Source: Fennellomyces sp. T-0311 (taxonomy: Eukaryota; Mucoromycota; Mucoromycetes; Mucorales; Lichtheimiaceae). Taken from it: 64,000 bases of DNA. The position numbers and the translations under genes are program-made. This document shows positions 1-14,258 of this stretch, in pieces. The stretch's first letter is position 1; each line of letters opens with the position of its first letter. The notes beneath the pieces are model-generated. The model saw only the letters and a program-made list of their open reading frames with translations. It was not told where the DNA came from and did no database searches. The stretch covers positions 202,032 through 266,031 of the forward strand of contig JALLLT010000055.1 in NCBI GenBank assembly GCA_025266875.1, in the 5' to 3' direction.

Positions 1-23
1 GAATCTTTGGGAGTATTACACAA

Positions 24-141
24 AGCATTCGTCTTCTCCGCCCCGACTCATCATCAGTATAAATAGAAGTAGCTTTCTTTAATAAAACAGGATTTTATTT
101 TTGGTCTTGTCATTGAAGCTTTCCAATTGGGCGATACCACA
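24..141 (+). repeat. 3' part of an LTR (family 1, copy 1)
   Basis: This stretch closely matches 43982-44100 in the same orientation. The shared landmarks are a TATA-like box (TATAAATAGA), an AATAAAACA poly-A-type signal, a TTTTTGGTCT block and the terminal GCGATACCACA. Ending in CA is typical of LTRs. The 5' part of this copy is outside the window or diverged. What follows at 142 could be a primer-binding site and internal DNA, but I cannot confirm it. Similarity is by eye. Confidence 0.6.
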
Positions 142-249
142 TTGGACATTAAATACTACCCGTTATTCCATTGGATTCATAAGCGAAGAAGGCGTCAGCG
201 ACATTACATTCGCCACTTCTTCCCATTCATACATACATAATTTTGGATA

Positions 250-253
<4 letters not shown>

Positions 254-283
<30 letters not shown>
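254..283. repeat. (GA)n microsatellite
   Basis: An uninterrupted GA dinucleotide run of about 15 units. It is read through by an open frame that gives an Arg-Glu repeat, but there is no sign that the frame is a real gene. Confidence 0.95.
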
Positions 284-286
<3 letters not shown>

Positions 287-346
287 TTGGCGGGATATCA
301 CCATGTCTATCAATATGCCTTTCTGTGGCCACCATTCGTTCTACAC

Positions 347-503
347 TGCGAATAATTTTTGGTGAATTTTGGTGAATAATTTTTCGAAGTGGTTAATCAT
401 AAGCTTTTTAACCACTTGAGTTACTAAAAATGGTAGTACAAGTGGTTAAAAAGCTTATGTTTAACAGCTGTAACCACTTTTAACCATCGAAATTATTTGC
501 AGT
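347..503. mobile_element. Foldback/MITE-like inverted repeat
   Basis: The left arm begins CACTGCGAATAATTTTT and the right arm is the near-perfect reverse complement, ending AAATTATTTGCAGTG. An inner inverted repeat (AAGCTTTTTAACCACTT at 402-418, with its complement at 440-456) lets the unit fold on itself. The flanks show TA on both sides. There is no coding capacity. A non-autonomous DNA transposon is the simplest reading; the superfamily is unclear. Confidence 0.6.
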
Positions 504-2675
504 GCTACATGCTTGATGAGAAAAGTCGAACTAAGCGACAAGGGAATCTCATGCATGTGATTCCTTGGAAGTTTTTGCCAGTTTTCTATTGTTAGTGCTC
601 TTTCCAAGCATAGATGCTAATTGGCATTTGGTTCGAGAGTTTATATTCGTATAGCTTCCACGTATTCTTCACTAGTAGCGTAATTTAGTAACAAGGCGTT
701 GAGGGTACTCGACCCAAAGGCATATCGCAATCTTTGGAGCACGAAATAACAGATACACCGCTAGGTTCTTTTGGATTAATGCCCGATGAAGTGTACGAAC
801 GCGTTGCAAGCTCGCCATGGATCAAACTTTCTGTACGTAGATCGATAGCTCGCTCCTGTGGCCCGTACCTGGGCCACAAGACTTATGGAATACGTACAAA
901 ATACCTCCAAAACGCATGGCTTGCTATTACATAATTGCCTTTCCGTGGTACTGAAACAATCCCTTCTTGATTGGTCCCGATTAAGCAAATAGCTGCTTGC
1001 TGATCATGTTAGGAAACAGGAAATTAGCTTTAATAAACTCTGTTGCTGTTAAAGGCTCTTTAGAGCTTGTACGTATATACCGATGATGGTTGTTGAGGGC
1101 TACGGCTGTTATCGATATGATCTGTTGTTCACTTTTCGGCGGTATAGACTCAGCCGCATTGGAATCTTTTGAATATTTATGTGTAGATTTAGGCTTTACG
1201 TAGTACATTAGGATTACACTCTGGCTCTGGATCGTGTGAAGAGCCTCATATTGTCAATAGGCATGTTTTCCAGATATTTTACGCCAGCTGATAGCCCCTC
1301 TAAAACCGACTTTGATGCGGTTCAATAGTGCTTTGTGAACTTCCTTGGCATTTACAGTTCCCTCATTGCAAAGCTTAATATGCCGTTGACTTCGTGTAGT
1401 CACGCCCTACCGATATAGATCCAACCATACAACGATTAACTCGTAGCCTCTCATGTTATATATACTGCACAGTTATTCTACGAGTAACGAACACATATTC
1501 AATGTGTTACGAAAATTATACATGAGCATATGTCGTTTCTTTCGTCTTTTTATGTTGTAGCTCGGTGTGAACCATGCAGCAACCACCACATCCCATTTGC
1601 CAGTTATGTATGAGGATTGCATATGTAATCATAAAGTTCGTTTGTAAAGAAGCTCATGTTGTGAGGTGTTCACTCGAATTGGTTGCGCGAACTTACTTGT
1701 CAGTGTTTGCAAAGATATGGTATACCAGCATAGGTGGGTCGTAATGGGTCCAATATGCCTCAGTTTTCATCTAGTAGCCTTACTGATACGTCATCGGAAT
1801 ATGGTTTGACGACTCTAGCTTAAACTTATGAATCTTCACTTTTATTCTTATTTTACTATCGCGCTCTCATTTCTCATTACATCTGAAGTAGCGTTGGTGC
1901 TGAGCCTTGATATGAAGTGACTGGATGAACTCCCAAAATTCATAAATGATATCACTCCATTTCTTCCTTGACGTTCTCGACGTGATAATCCCCAGAACAA
2001 GCATCCCAAGAATATATAGTGCGATGCAGAATCTTTTTTCTTCGATCTGGTATTGCTGGGACGGTACGTAAACACCGGTTCCCCGCTCTATGCTGTAATG
2101 TTACTGCATCCTTTGACTTAGAGTGTGGCCTGGATGAATTGGAGAGAGTTGTGAAAGGGGTAAATATAAGCGAGTAGTCGTTTTATCCAGTAAAATGGCG
2201 ACGTCGATGCTAAATCTACGTTACATTTTGCCGGACTAGCGTGCAGTGACGTTGCACTGGAGTAGTACATGATGACCACATGCATCTTATATCAACTGCT
2301 CAATTTTTTCCACAGTGACCTTGCTGGAACCGGGTAATGATATAATAGGCAAGAGAACTGGGAGTTTTACCAGAGCCTCTAGTCTGATGGGTGTAATTGA
2401 GAAATGCATTTTAGTGTCGTGGAAACGGATGTATCGGCCCGTTGCAAGGAGTATTTTGTCTCCGCCCTTTCTTTCTGACACGCTGGAAGTTTCTGTCAGC
2501 ATACACTCTAGCAATTCTGCAAAAGGGCAACTGTACTGTCTGTGTACCGGAATTTGATAGGGGATGGCAGTCTATCAATGATCGATTGAACAATAAGGGT
2601 GAAGGGGGAAGTGTCAGAGCGGGGAAATACACAGTTGTCTGTTTTTGTTCTAAACGCGATGACCACAACAGTAGC
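504..2675. other. No supported gene
   Basis: No frame shows recognisable homology or convincing splicing. A 66-codon open stretch at 734-934 reads like a protein fragment (a Gly-Ser-Phe-Gly-Leu and Ser-Pro-Trp-Ile-Lys segment) and might be a retroelement gag remnant linked to the LTR at 24-141, but this is a guess. The right end includes the 5' flank of the MARCHF5-like gene. Confidence 0.5.
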
Positions 2676-3763
2676 ATGAAAGAAGCGGAGCTGGCTTCAA
2701 AAGGAGGGGAGCCACTGGCATATTCCTTTAGCTGCTACATGCCAGAGTATTTCCCACAACCGCAACAACAGCAACTAGCATATGAGCAACGAAGACGATG
2801 CTGGATCTGTTTTGACGAAGAATCCAAGGAGAGCGACGACGAACCTGTATGGGTAAAACCATGCAAGTGTTCCTTGACGTCTCATGAACAATGCCTACTC
2901 GACTGGATCGCCGAAAACCAAAAGACATCTCCCAGGACACGAGTACAGTGTCCACAATGCGCCACACCTTATGTCATTGCTGATCATGCCAGTCAAACGC
3001 TGATTGTATTAACCATGCTCGATCGGCTTGTGCATGCAGCGGCTCCGTACGTTACACTATTTGGCCTGGGGTGCTCCGCCATGGTCACGTCGACGACATT
3101 TGGTGCTTACACGGTCATGAATTTTCTCGGAGCAGAACAAGCAGAGCAGCTGATTGGTACGCCTGCTCAATGGACTTGGCGAGTCTGGATCAGTCTGCCA
3201 GTGATTCCAGTGATTCTGGTATCCTCCAGATATCGTTGGGCGGATGGCTTTTTACCTTTTGCGACACTACTTTTGCTTCGGGCCGTCGGAAGCCCCTTGC
3301 ATCAGGTCAAGTTTTCATGGCCCCCTTCGCCCGTAGCCACCTTGGGCATGTTTCCTTGGATCAGGTACACGCTTTCACCTCAAACACCGAACGGCTGCTG
3401 AACGGTTGCTTGTTTAGGTTGATATACAACAACTTGTTCTTGTTGATCCAGTTTCGATTATCGCGGTTAATACTGCGCTATCGGTCTGGCCGTGGTCGAC
3501 AACGACAACAACAACAACAACAACAACAGCAGCAACAGCAGCAGCAGGATAACGTACGCGATCGCCGGGAGTTTGATATGCTGACTCAAGCAGATACCAA
3601 TGCTGGCTTGTCTATCATCGGTGCGCTGATGTGGCCGTTGATCAGCAGCTGGATTGGCAGGTACGTATGGCAAAGTGCGGGACAGGCTCTCTCCTATTTG
3701 TGCTTAAACCCAAATGCGCAGCTGCTTAAGCCATATCAAATTGGTTCGACACTATTTCCCTGA
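2676..3763 (+). CDS. MARCHF5-like RING-CH E3 ubiquitin ligase, membrane protein
   Basis: Two exons (2676-3364 and 3418-3763, intron 53 bp) give 344 residues. A C4HC3 RING-CH domain lies near the N-terminus: Cys42, Cys45, Cys63, Cys65, His70, Cys73, Cys92, Cys95. Several hydrophobic segments follow. The part after the RING (a DRLVHAA segment, then GAYTVM, then LPVIPVILV) and the late Gly-Ala-Leu-x-x-Pro helix align in order with animal MARCHF5/MITOL, a mitochondrial outer-membrane ligase controlling mitochondrial dynamics. A CAA/CAG run at about 3505-3546 adds a poly-Gln linker of some 14 residues between membrane segments. The start is the only in-frame ATG before the RING; a later one at 2739 would also keep the domain. 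The gene converges on INO80, with 254 bp between stop codons. The family is confident; mitochondrial location is inferred. Confidence 0.85.
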
Positions 3764-3971
3764 GCCGTTCCATAGAAATACGCTGGGCGGGTGTTTATAT
3801 GTACTTATCAAGGTAAATGAGCGTCTCCGCTTGTTTGTGGGGAGCAGCAATCTAACGTGCGCGGCAGGACTTTACTGGCCTTTTGTATAGATGCGAAAAG
3901 ATACGGCAGCGACGGTCGCGGCGCGTGCGAAACCATACAGAGATACCATAGTGTTGTTTAATATAAAGAAG

Positions 3972-3977
3972 TTTATT
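3972..3977 (-). promoter_or_regulatory. Poly-A signal of INO80
   Basis: AATAAA on the minus strand, about 41 bp beyond the INO80 stop codon at 4018. It is in the right place and orientation for 3'-end formation. Confidence 0.6.
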
Positions 3978-4017
3978 CACACAGATGCAGTTTTATTTTT
4001 GTATTACAAACGCTTGC

Positions 4018-7000
4018 TTAGCCAGTGAACGAGATGTTTGTCCTCGGCCGGCCGATTCTACCCTTTTTCTTGCTGGCGGCTGATGATGATGACGCCCCAT
4101 TGGCATTGGGAGTCGCTGGATTGTCCTCCGGTAATGTATCGCCTCCTGCGCTGAAGAGCCTATCCATGGCTGATTCAGACATGCCCGATGCATTCGCCTT
4201 TCTCGACCGTTTGCTCGGCCGCGCAGTCTTCTTCTTATCGTCCTCTTCGGCTTTTCGCTTGAGTTGCAGCTGAAGATTGTTGTCCAGTTCTAGATATTGC
4301 CATGTCAGCCTTGCCATCCACCTTCTCTGATATAGTCTTACCCTCATCGTCCAGCAATAATGACACGATTTCTCTAGGCTTAAAGTCAACTTGCTTGAAT
4401 TCGCCACCTGAAATAACGACTTTTTGGATCTGCAAGAGAGCTTAGTTTCAAGCCGGCAACGTTAGAAACGCACGACACTTTACCTCGTCTTTTTGTTTTG
4501 CACGCTGCAAGATCCGTTCTTCAATGGTGCCTTTGGTAATAAGCCTGTAGACGGTAACTTGTTTAGTCTGCCCCAGACGGTGTGCACGATCCATGGCCTG
4601 CTGATCGACCGTAGGATTCCAGTCGCTGTCGTAGAAAATAACGGTATCGGCGGCCGTCAAGTTGATACCAAGGCCACCAGCACGCGTACTCAACAAAAAG
4701 ATAAAGATCTCGGGTCGCGTTTGCCAATCCTGCACCATATCGCGACGATCGGAAATCTTGGAAGAGCCGTCCAGACGCAGATACTTGTATTGCTTGTATG
4801 CGATATACTCCTCGAAAAGATCGATCATGCGCGTCATTTGGAAATAAATCAGACATCGATGGCCCTCCGCCTTTAACTTTTCAAGCAATCGATCCAGCGT
4901 AGCCAGCTTTCCGGAATCCAGAATAAGGTCGCGCATAGCTACATTGCATGTGAGCCAATGCAGTGCTCTTGATCCATTCATCCCACTTACCAGGAACCTT
5001 CATCATTGAATATCCGTGCCCGGATACCGGGTATGTCATGATACCTTGACCATCTGATTTCCGTGCCACCGTTGATAAATCGGCGACCTCGGGTCGGTTT
5101 CTGGTGGTCACATATTGTGATTTGCCAAACAGGCATGCCCGAATGGATGGATCAAACATGAGGCTTGTCTGGTCGTTGGTAAATGACCTGTCTGGACATA
5201 CGGCATCGATAGGCACTGAGCGAGCCTATACAGCACAATTAGCAACTAGTACAAAAAAAGTGCAAATGGATTCTTACTCCAGGGATATAGCATTGGTCGA
5301 ATTGCTCAGTCATATGGTGTATGTTGTCACCGATGCTGGTAAGATGATCCATGACACTTCCTGGTACAACGGCAAGTTGACTCGTTGGCGCAGTGGATTC
5401 CCGAATGAGCAAACTGGCATACGTGTTGATAGGTGCCCCGGGATAGCTACAACAACAACAATAACAGCAACAAAAAGCATTAGTAAACAACGTGAACAAA
5501 CAAAAAGGCAAACAGCAGACCAACCTTTCATCATCGGATGAAGCATAGAATCGCCTCCGTGCTCGATTGTCGCGTCGTGCCAAGTAGGCAATCCATCGAG
5601 AAACCAAGGACTGCTTGAACAAATAACTTGCTTCCTGAGGAGAAGTATCAACGAATCGAAGGAAAGAGAATGCAGCGTCTAACAATCGACCAATATCAGC
5701 AAAGAGTGGCAAGAATCCAAGGAAAGGCAGCATACCCTTTTCATCAGAGAACATGGATTCGTGTATGTGGTCGGGGCTCCAGATGTTCATTAGGTTATCG
5801 AGGTATCGTGTGGTGAAGCCGGCGTTGGATCGAGGGCCTGGAACTCGCAGAATTCCACCGTTGCGGTAAAGATGCTTAGGAATGTGATATTTGATGTGAC
5901 TCTTGGATGAATACGGACAATATAAGGATGGTTCTTTGGAAAGTGATCCCGTTTCACTAAACGAACAGAATGCCATGGGTGACACAACATCTGCACGCTC
6001 AAAGAGCTCGGGATGGTTGCACACCTACGTTTTGTGTCTAAGATTCCACCTGACGGCGCATAATGTCTCCACCTACCTTTCTGAATTGCATGACCAAGTT
6101 CATCAAACTATCCATGCTTTCTTCATTCAACGATGTGGCCTTTTCCAACAGCTCGGATATCGAGATCTTTTCCTTCAAGCCGCGATAAAGTGCTCGTTGT
6201 CGTGCCGTCAAGTCGCAATACACTTCCACTTCGATCTACAGCCACTGTGAGCCGTATACACTCTATATAATGCCAAACCAGCATTACCTTTTCACCAAGT
6301 TCGTGTTGGACATTGCGCTTGATACGTCGCAACATGAATGGCTTCAAGATCATGTGTAACCGACGAAGCTGATGTTCGTTCAAGGTCCCTTTGTTTTCGG
6401 CGTGGCTCTCAATATCCTTGGAGAACCATTCGCTGAATTCCTCATGCGAATCGAACAATGTTGGCATGATGAAATGCAGCAAGGCCCACAGTTCTTGCAT
6501 GCTGTTCTGGATGGGGGTACCAGTCAATAGTAAACGATTGCGACAATGTAAACCTAGCAACTGTTTCCACCGAGCACTGGAAGAGCTCTTGATAGCCTGA
6601 GCTTCATCCAGAACCATGTATTGCCACTTGACCCGCTGGAAATAGCTAACATCCGTAAGAACCTAACATTCGAAAAGTTAAGAAAGCTTTTGCTTTTTCT
6701 CAAACAACAACCAGTTTTTACCAGCTGATAACTTGTAATGACAACATGGAAAGGAGCATCACGACCATACAGCTGCTTGCGATTCCAGAACTGACGGAGT
6801 ACTTTGCGATCTTTTGGATTACCCCAATACGGGAGTGCCTACATATCTTGACTTTAGCGACCAAACGTACATACACACACACACACAATCGTGCAATAAC
6901 AATTTACCCTAAATGAGGGAACAAACTTGGAAACTTCCTGTTGCCAGTTATGCAGAGTGGAAGCGGGGGCAATGACCAAGAAAGGACCCCAGATATTGTG

Positions 7001-9925
7001 TACTTCTGCCAGATAAGCCATTAACGAGATGGATTGCACGGTTTTACCGAGACCCATTTCGTCGGCAAGAATACCATTGATACCTTGCTCGTACAAATTG
7101 GCAAGCCAGTTCAAACCCTTCAGTTGATAGCTCTTCAGTTGACACATCAACATGGATGGTTGCTTGATTTCTTCCGTTCCCATACTGGATGGATCCTGGA
7201 AGTTCATCGTATCCACTAAGACATAATAGTCAGACCAAATGCTTTCTTTTTTTTGATATACAAGTGTACTCACGTTGCGCGGCACTCATTGCAATATCAG
7301 AAGCATCACTTGCGGCCAACCTTCGTTCACGTGCACCTTCATCGAATGCTCGAGTCTTTTCACGTTGCTTGGCCAAGGCATTTTGTGCACTGCGACGTGC
7401 TTGTTCGCGAAGTTTCTCCTCATCGTCTAAAAGAATAAATTTAGACGGGAGGGTGCGGCAAGCTCGTGAATCTACCTTCATCAAAGTCTATTTCATCAAT
7501 GGATTGTGCTTCTCCGGTAATATCCAGTTCATCTTGCTGATCGGCGTCGTCGGTGGCAGGTGCGGGTGTAGAAGTATCACTGGCAGCTACTGCAGTTTCA
7601 TCGTCGTCACCCATATCAGCTTTGATTTTACGACCAATGAAATGACTGTAGAGTTCAGTCTGTGTGATCAAAAAGTTGAGCTTGCGTGCTTGTCGTTGCG
7701 CTTCACGTCGCTCTTCTTCCAATCGCAATCGTTCCAAAGCCTCCTTTTCAGCCTTCTTTCGCAATTCACGTTCTTCCTTTTCATTCTTTTTCCAGAACAC
7801 AAGCATCTAACATCAAACCCTAAGTGATGGAGTTTCGGAAGACCTTGGTTTGAACGGTTACCTCTTTCATGGCACGCTTGGCACGTGTCTGCACATCCTT
7901 GTTGATGCGACCACCCTTTGTAGCCGAACGTCTAACCTCCTTTTGACAATACTGGGCAACCTTTTTGCAGTTACCAGCTCTTGTTGCCTGCACACGCGAC
8001 AGAATCCTTGCCATCTGTAACAAGTTAGGTGAGGCTGGACTGGATCGTCGCGGAAGCAAGCAAACTTACTCTAGGAATATGCTTACGCGCAATATCCAAC
8101 CATACAGCTTGCCGAGCCTCTTCAAGCCGATGCGTGGATGACTTATCGCTTCTATGAAAGACCAGCTGTTCCGTATATTCCTCGCTGTCATCGAGATATC
8201 CTTTGCGATGTCCGAATTTGGCCTTCTTGTGCTTCCGTCGCTGTCGTTCCTTGTCCTCTTTGGCAGCCTGGAGCAACATGGCCGTGGTGGCAGAAACTGG
8301 TGATCCACTCACGCCGTTCACCTGCTTCATTTCCGATCCATATCGCTTTTCATATATTCTTTGCAGGTGATCATTAATCATTGCATGGCGATGCTATTGA
8401 GCAGCGCGTTAGAAGAGCGGTGGATGAGTGTGGGAAAAAAACGAGAGCCACTTACTGCTCGCTTGTTCTCGTATTCTTCAATAACGCGGTGCTTTCGTCT
8501 ATAGACATCGATCATGTACTGAACCATTTCTTCTCTATGTGTGTTGAATATCTCTTCGTCGTCGTCATCGTCGGAAAGATCAAGCTCTTCCATTGTCTTT
8601 TCCGTCAAACTCTTGTGTCGCGGGCCGTCGTGATCACTGACTTCCTCTGCTGAAGAGTCGTCGCTGAGATCGTATCGACGACGTGCAAGTTCCTTTGTGT
8701 TCTCTTTAGTCTGTCCATTCATGCCGGTCGCCATTGGTACGGTCTACCAACACAACATGAGAAACGGTTTTATCCATTGAAAAAGTAGCCTTACCTGCGT
8801 TGGAGTGCGTGTCTCTGAGGATGGAATAAGTGGAATGTCCTCAGTGTCCGTATCAGAATCGGCCATTTGATACATCTCCTCCGTATCGTTGTTCAACAAG
8901 TTCTTGATACCGTTGCGGAAGGCAGGCGCTGGATCGGATGGTTGTGGCATGGCAGGCGCTGGTTCGGCTTCGAACGGCGGTTTCTGACTTGAATAAAACG
9001 ACCGTTGCTGTGTTGTCGATGGCGTATCCGAAGACAAGAGCTGCGAGATTGACATGATGGGAGACGATGCAGCCTGGGAGCGATCATAGTGAAACGCCAT
9101 CTGTTTTGGAGATATTAAATACCACAACGGTTATCTGCCTTTTTTTGTTACCTGTGGCGGTGACAGATGGGCTGACTCCTGCTTGACTGGTGGTCGCTGA
9201 GTCGTAGGCGCATATGACGAAGATGCCTAAAAGCGCTGTGTTCAGCTACGCGTTTTCCAATTGCTTAAAACATGCACTTACTGGCTCTGTGTCGGCAGTG
9301 GTCTGAGCTGAGCGTATCGGATCATAATGAGTACCAGTGGGTGCGTGTATCGGCGGTCTAGGAAGCTGAAACGGTGTGCTAGTAGGACCCAAGTCTACCG
9401 GCAATGGCAGAGCAGGGGCAGCTGGACGCGCATAGTCTCTGTGCGAAGAGGGCTGGAATGGGCCGGGATACTGTTGGCGAGGAGGAGCAGGAGGAGGGGT
9501 AGGTGGTGGTACGGTCTATCAAAACACATTTGATCAATAAAGCACTCTATTACTGTCAAAACGGAATATATTACCTGCGGCAGTGGCCTGTGATCGCCGT
9601 AAGGTTGTCGTTCGGCATAATCCCACGACTGCTGTGAAGTTTGTGAATATGAGCGCGATGGAGGTGGATACGGGTCACGTCGTGCGTAATCAGCAGTGGC
9701 AGGATAAGGTTGACGATGCAATGAAGGGTTTGGTGGTGGCAAAGCATTGAACGATCCTGCGCCGTTTGAAGGCGAACGACTGTTATAAATGTCCCGTTCC
9801 TCTGAAGCAGGTGGTGAAGAAGAAAAAGGTGGTACGAATGCGGCCTCCTGCGACGATTGTTGCATACCGTGTTGTGGCCGATCAGATGGTGCCTGTTGCC
9901 GATGCTGAGAGTGATCGAAAGACAT
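4018..9925 (-). CDS. INO80: INO80 chromatin-remodelling ATPase
   Basis: Nineteen exons join to 4893 nt, an exact multiple of three, giving 1630 residues. Introns (window coordinates): 9516-9574, 9227-9281, 9101-9151, 8744-8794, 8394-8455, 8015-8069, 7807-7861, 7427-7475, 7216-7273, 6839-6907, 6663-6721, 6236-6287, 6025-6076, 5447-5524, 5226-5277, 4939-4990, 4430-4483, 4290-4341; all are GT-AG. The N-terminus is Pro/Gln/Ser-rich and disordered, followed by acidic patches. The DBINO region (about residues 500-640) carries the signature [19 protein letters not shown]. The SNF2 ATPase has Walker A DEMGLGKT (near residue 797), a DEAQ box and [11 protein letters not shown] long INO80-type insertion separates it from the C lobe with [10 protein letters not shown] and DRAHRLGQ (about 1455-1490). 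The conserved SLLLDDEEL lies after it, and the tail is basic. The protein slides and edits nucleosomes in the nucleus. The length is usual for the family. Confidence 0.97.
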
Positions 9926-10123
9926 TACATTAACAAAAAAAAAGGAATTGCTGGTTTTTTTTTTGTTCAGAGAAGCTTTGTAGTCGTCAGCGGAAGGAAG
10001 GCAAGGTTTGTGTGTTTTTTGGGCTCAGTTGTATGTGGTGCGCTTGCGGCCGCTTCTCTTTGGTCGACTACCCAAGCTCCAAACGCTCTTCCACCAAGTC
10101 ACACACTTTGCGCGAAAAGCCCT

Positions 10124-10167
<44 letters not shown>

Positions 10168-10731
10168 CCCACAAGAATTCGCAAAGCTCGATCGTTCCAC
10201 TCAACATTATACTTTATTCAATCAGAAACATCCCTATAACCATTGGCCTAAACTGTTTACCAAAAAAAGAGCTCCGGGAAGAAGTCCTTAAACGCTATAA
10301 TTTTTTTTTCCGTTAACACACACCGTGAATGCCAGGAAAAAAAAGCGCATCAGCCAAAAAAAAAACGAGCTTCTTGTTTGCAAAGATGATATGATTTAAT
10401 TTTTCTCGCTCCTGTCTCGCACGAAGACAGGGATTATGTATCGTGGAGAGAGGTTTTGGTACGACGGGAGAGCTCGGCAAAATAGGCCACATGGCGAGAT
10501 GGTAAATCAGGTCACTTGACCAGAACTGTGAGCAGGCAAGTGCGCACCACGCTCAACAAGAAGCTGACAGCTTGTAATGCTTATTGTCTACATCATTGTT
10601 TTGGCAATAGGCTATATACTGCTGCCGCCATTTGGTCGGAAAGCAAAGCCTGGTCTCCGTCATCGCCGCCTCTCCTGTAGCAACCATAGACCGCATCAGC
10701 TGGTTCTTTTTCACTTGCTTATTTGCTTGAT
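9926..10731. other. INO80 upstream region; no supported gene
   Basis: This holds the INO80 5' flank, with homopolymeric A/T runs and a (CT)n tract at 10129-10164 (about 18 units). On the INO80 sense strand the tract reads as (GA)n and could be a GAGA-type promoter element. No recognisable protein was found in any frame. Confidence 0.5.
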
Positions 10732-11215
10732 ATGGAAAATGTACCCATCACTGATTACGAATTGTTCAAGCCCCCGAAGAACTCAGGAGTCCCGCTTACT
10801 GCCCAGTGTGTGTTTTATTGTTCTTCGTGAGGCTCACCAAGACGTCCAACCATCGAGAATAGGATCGGATATCAATCGGGGGCAAACCAAAGCACCGTAT
10901 AAAACATACCGATCCACGGTTCCCCGGAGTTGGCGATGAGCTGGCTAAACATCGGACCTATCTTCGAGTTGTGGGTTGCTTTTTACACGACCCATTTCTC
11001 TGGCAAGGTGACGCACCTTGTCACCTATTAATCGTTTCTCCCTTCATTGAGCAAGGTGGCATCGATCATTGGATCGACTTACTGTCTCCTGGCTCACTAG
11101 CCCGTCGCTTCCACGCGTTAGGTTTGCCTTCTAAGCGAGTAAAAAGAACTGTGCGTTTTCTCTTGGAAGCTTGTGTACAACGATGCTGCGCAATTCAAAG
11201 CTGCCATGACTAAGT
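10732..11215 (+). other. Possible unrecognised gene upstream of GCLM
   Basis: From the ATG at 10732 a frame of about 32 codons looks coding (Met-Glu-Asn-Val-Pro-Ile-Thr-Asp). A second frame from about 10863 to 11210 stays open through a segment with FPGVGDELAKHRTYLRVVG and PFIEQGGIDHWIDLLSPG. One intron in 10800-10863 would join them, with several possible splice pairs. I do not recognise the protein. It could be a small host gene, or a decayed one. Confidence 0.3.
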
Positions 11216-11408
11216 TTATGCATCATTGCACCATGCATACAGGACGATCCATAGAACCGTCGTGAAAAGGACTGTCACAGCAATTGCGCCATTCCAAAAA
11301 TCTAAGATTCAACCACTGAGACAAAGTTTCTCACAAGAACTCCGAATTGACACCTTTTTTTATTTTTCCTCACACTTTTTTTGTTTCCTTCTCGACAATC
11401 GCCTCATT

Positions 11409-12488
11409 ATGCCCGCACAGGCCATTCCCGAACTTCTCGACATTCCGTCGTTCAAGCACCTTGCGCTATATACCGGAAACGTTATGCGAACAAGTGTTGC
11501 TGGACGAAGCAAAGCCATAAACAAGAAATCTAATACCGAGGCGAGTTTAATAAGCAATATATATATATATATATATAATACGAGAAGCAAGGCGATCCTC
11601 ATCCTGGATTCATCACACTCTTAGCTACTCAATGCCATTGATGACACGCTACATACCTCACTTGGCGGTGCCGAACCGTCTTTCCGATACTACGACGAGC
11701 AATCCCTACTAGAAGTGCCTGATTTACGATCACGTAGCCGGATCTTTCCGGAAGACCGAAATGACGTCGAGATTACAGGTAGAAAATAATGCATATATCG
11801 AAAATATGGATAAAAAGTGCTCACTGATTGTCTTTAGCCAAACTGTTTTACTTGGGCAAAGACGGACCAACGACGTGCATTGATTCTGCAGTACAACACC
11901 TACAAAAGTTACTCGGAGTGGATTCGATCGATACATTTATTGTATCGTTCGGACGTTCGTCGGCGGCATCGATAGCGTCTGCATGGCAGTACCTCGAAGC
12001 ACTCTATGACCAAGGCACGTTGGCCAAGCTGGGTGTGGCGGACTTTTCGGATGAACAGTTAAAGTCAATTCTGTCCGACTCAAGCGTACGGGTGAAGCCG
12101 TCGATCAATCAAATCAACGTGGGCCAATGTTGCAGTATGCCATCTGCCATGATTGATCTTGCACGACAGCATCAAGTGGAACTTTTGCATAACGGCGACT
12201 GTGCTGGTAAAGTCATGTTTCGTCAATTTATGCAGTACATGTGCTGACAAATCAAACCGGAATTCTCTCAGACATCCTGGACTCCGAATCCCTCACTGCA
12301 TTATTACAGAAGCATCATTTGCGCGCCACAGTGCGACCACAATGGGTCATCAAGTATCATGTCTTTGTGCATTGTCGAAGCATTGTCACTGACAAAGGGT
12401 AAGCCGTCGGTAGGAATCGAATAGCACACAGCCGTTACTAATCCAAGTGTATAGCTACGTGGTTGTGGGTGATTCATCGGCATGGTAG
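11409..12488 (+). CDS. GCLM: Glutamate-cysteine ligase modifier (regulatory) subunit
   Basis: Five exons (11409-11540, 11625-11778, 11838-12206, 12272-12398, 12455-12488) sum to 816 nt, giving 271 residues, the size of animal GCLM. Co-linear matches to GCLM/gamma-glutamylcysteine synthetase light chain run the whole length: the N-terminal TGN block, AKLF, DSIDTFIV, VKPSINQINVGQCC with the following M-P, the QVELL block, and the C-terminal VIKYHVFV and DKGY. The fold is aldo/keto-reductase-like. The subunit binds the catalytic ligase and relieves glutathione feedback, setting glutathione synthesis in the cytosol. The first intron uses GC instead of GT at its donor (GAG|GCGAGT) and carries an AT microsatellite; its exclusion is required by both frame and homology. 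The gene ends tail-to-tail with rac1. Confidence 0.9.
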
Positions 12489-12725
12489 TTGAAATCATGT
12501 TGTATTTATATATAAATAAGACGCAAAAAAGAAAAAAAAAGGAACGACAAGCAAAATGAGCAGCGTTGAGCGGTCGAAGGCACGTTTGTTTGTTGTGTTG
12601 AGCAGGGCTTGCGGATATAAAGGAAGGGAGGAAGACGCGAGAGGAAGGTGGTGGGAGGAAAAAGCCCTTTTGGTTCTTTGCCTACGACCCCGAAAGCCTC
12701 TACCACTCATAAATGTAATTTTTTT

Positions 12726-13843
<1,118 letters not shown>

Positions 13844-14258
13844 GGTATAATTGAGTCAAAGGGTGTTGCGAAGCGTAAAAAATGAGCGAAGTATAGAATT
13901 TTTGTGGTAGAAGGTACTTCAAGGAAGGAAAGATTGGAGCCAACAAACAAGCTGAAAGGAAAGGAGCCTATCTTCCCGCAACCACGGGCATTGTTATTTG
14001 GGCCCAGCTAACATGCCTGGGGGGGCGCCACTTCCAGACATATTCGTCGTCTGCTCCTCAATCTCCACAGATCAAACCAAAGCCACTGACTGACAAATCG
14101 AATACTGGTGATAAAACCGGTCAGAAAGCAAAGACTGATCCGAAGAGAGTAACACCAGTCCCACAAGAAAGTGCTGCGGGTAATTCACGGCAAAAACCAC
14201 AAGGGCTCCTCGACAGCAAACATGCCTCGCCTAACCACGTGATTGTGACACGAGAGGT

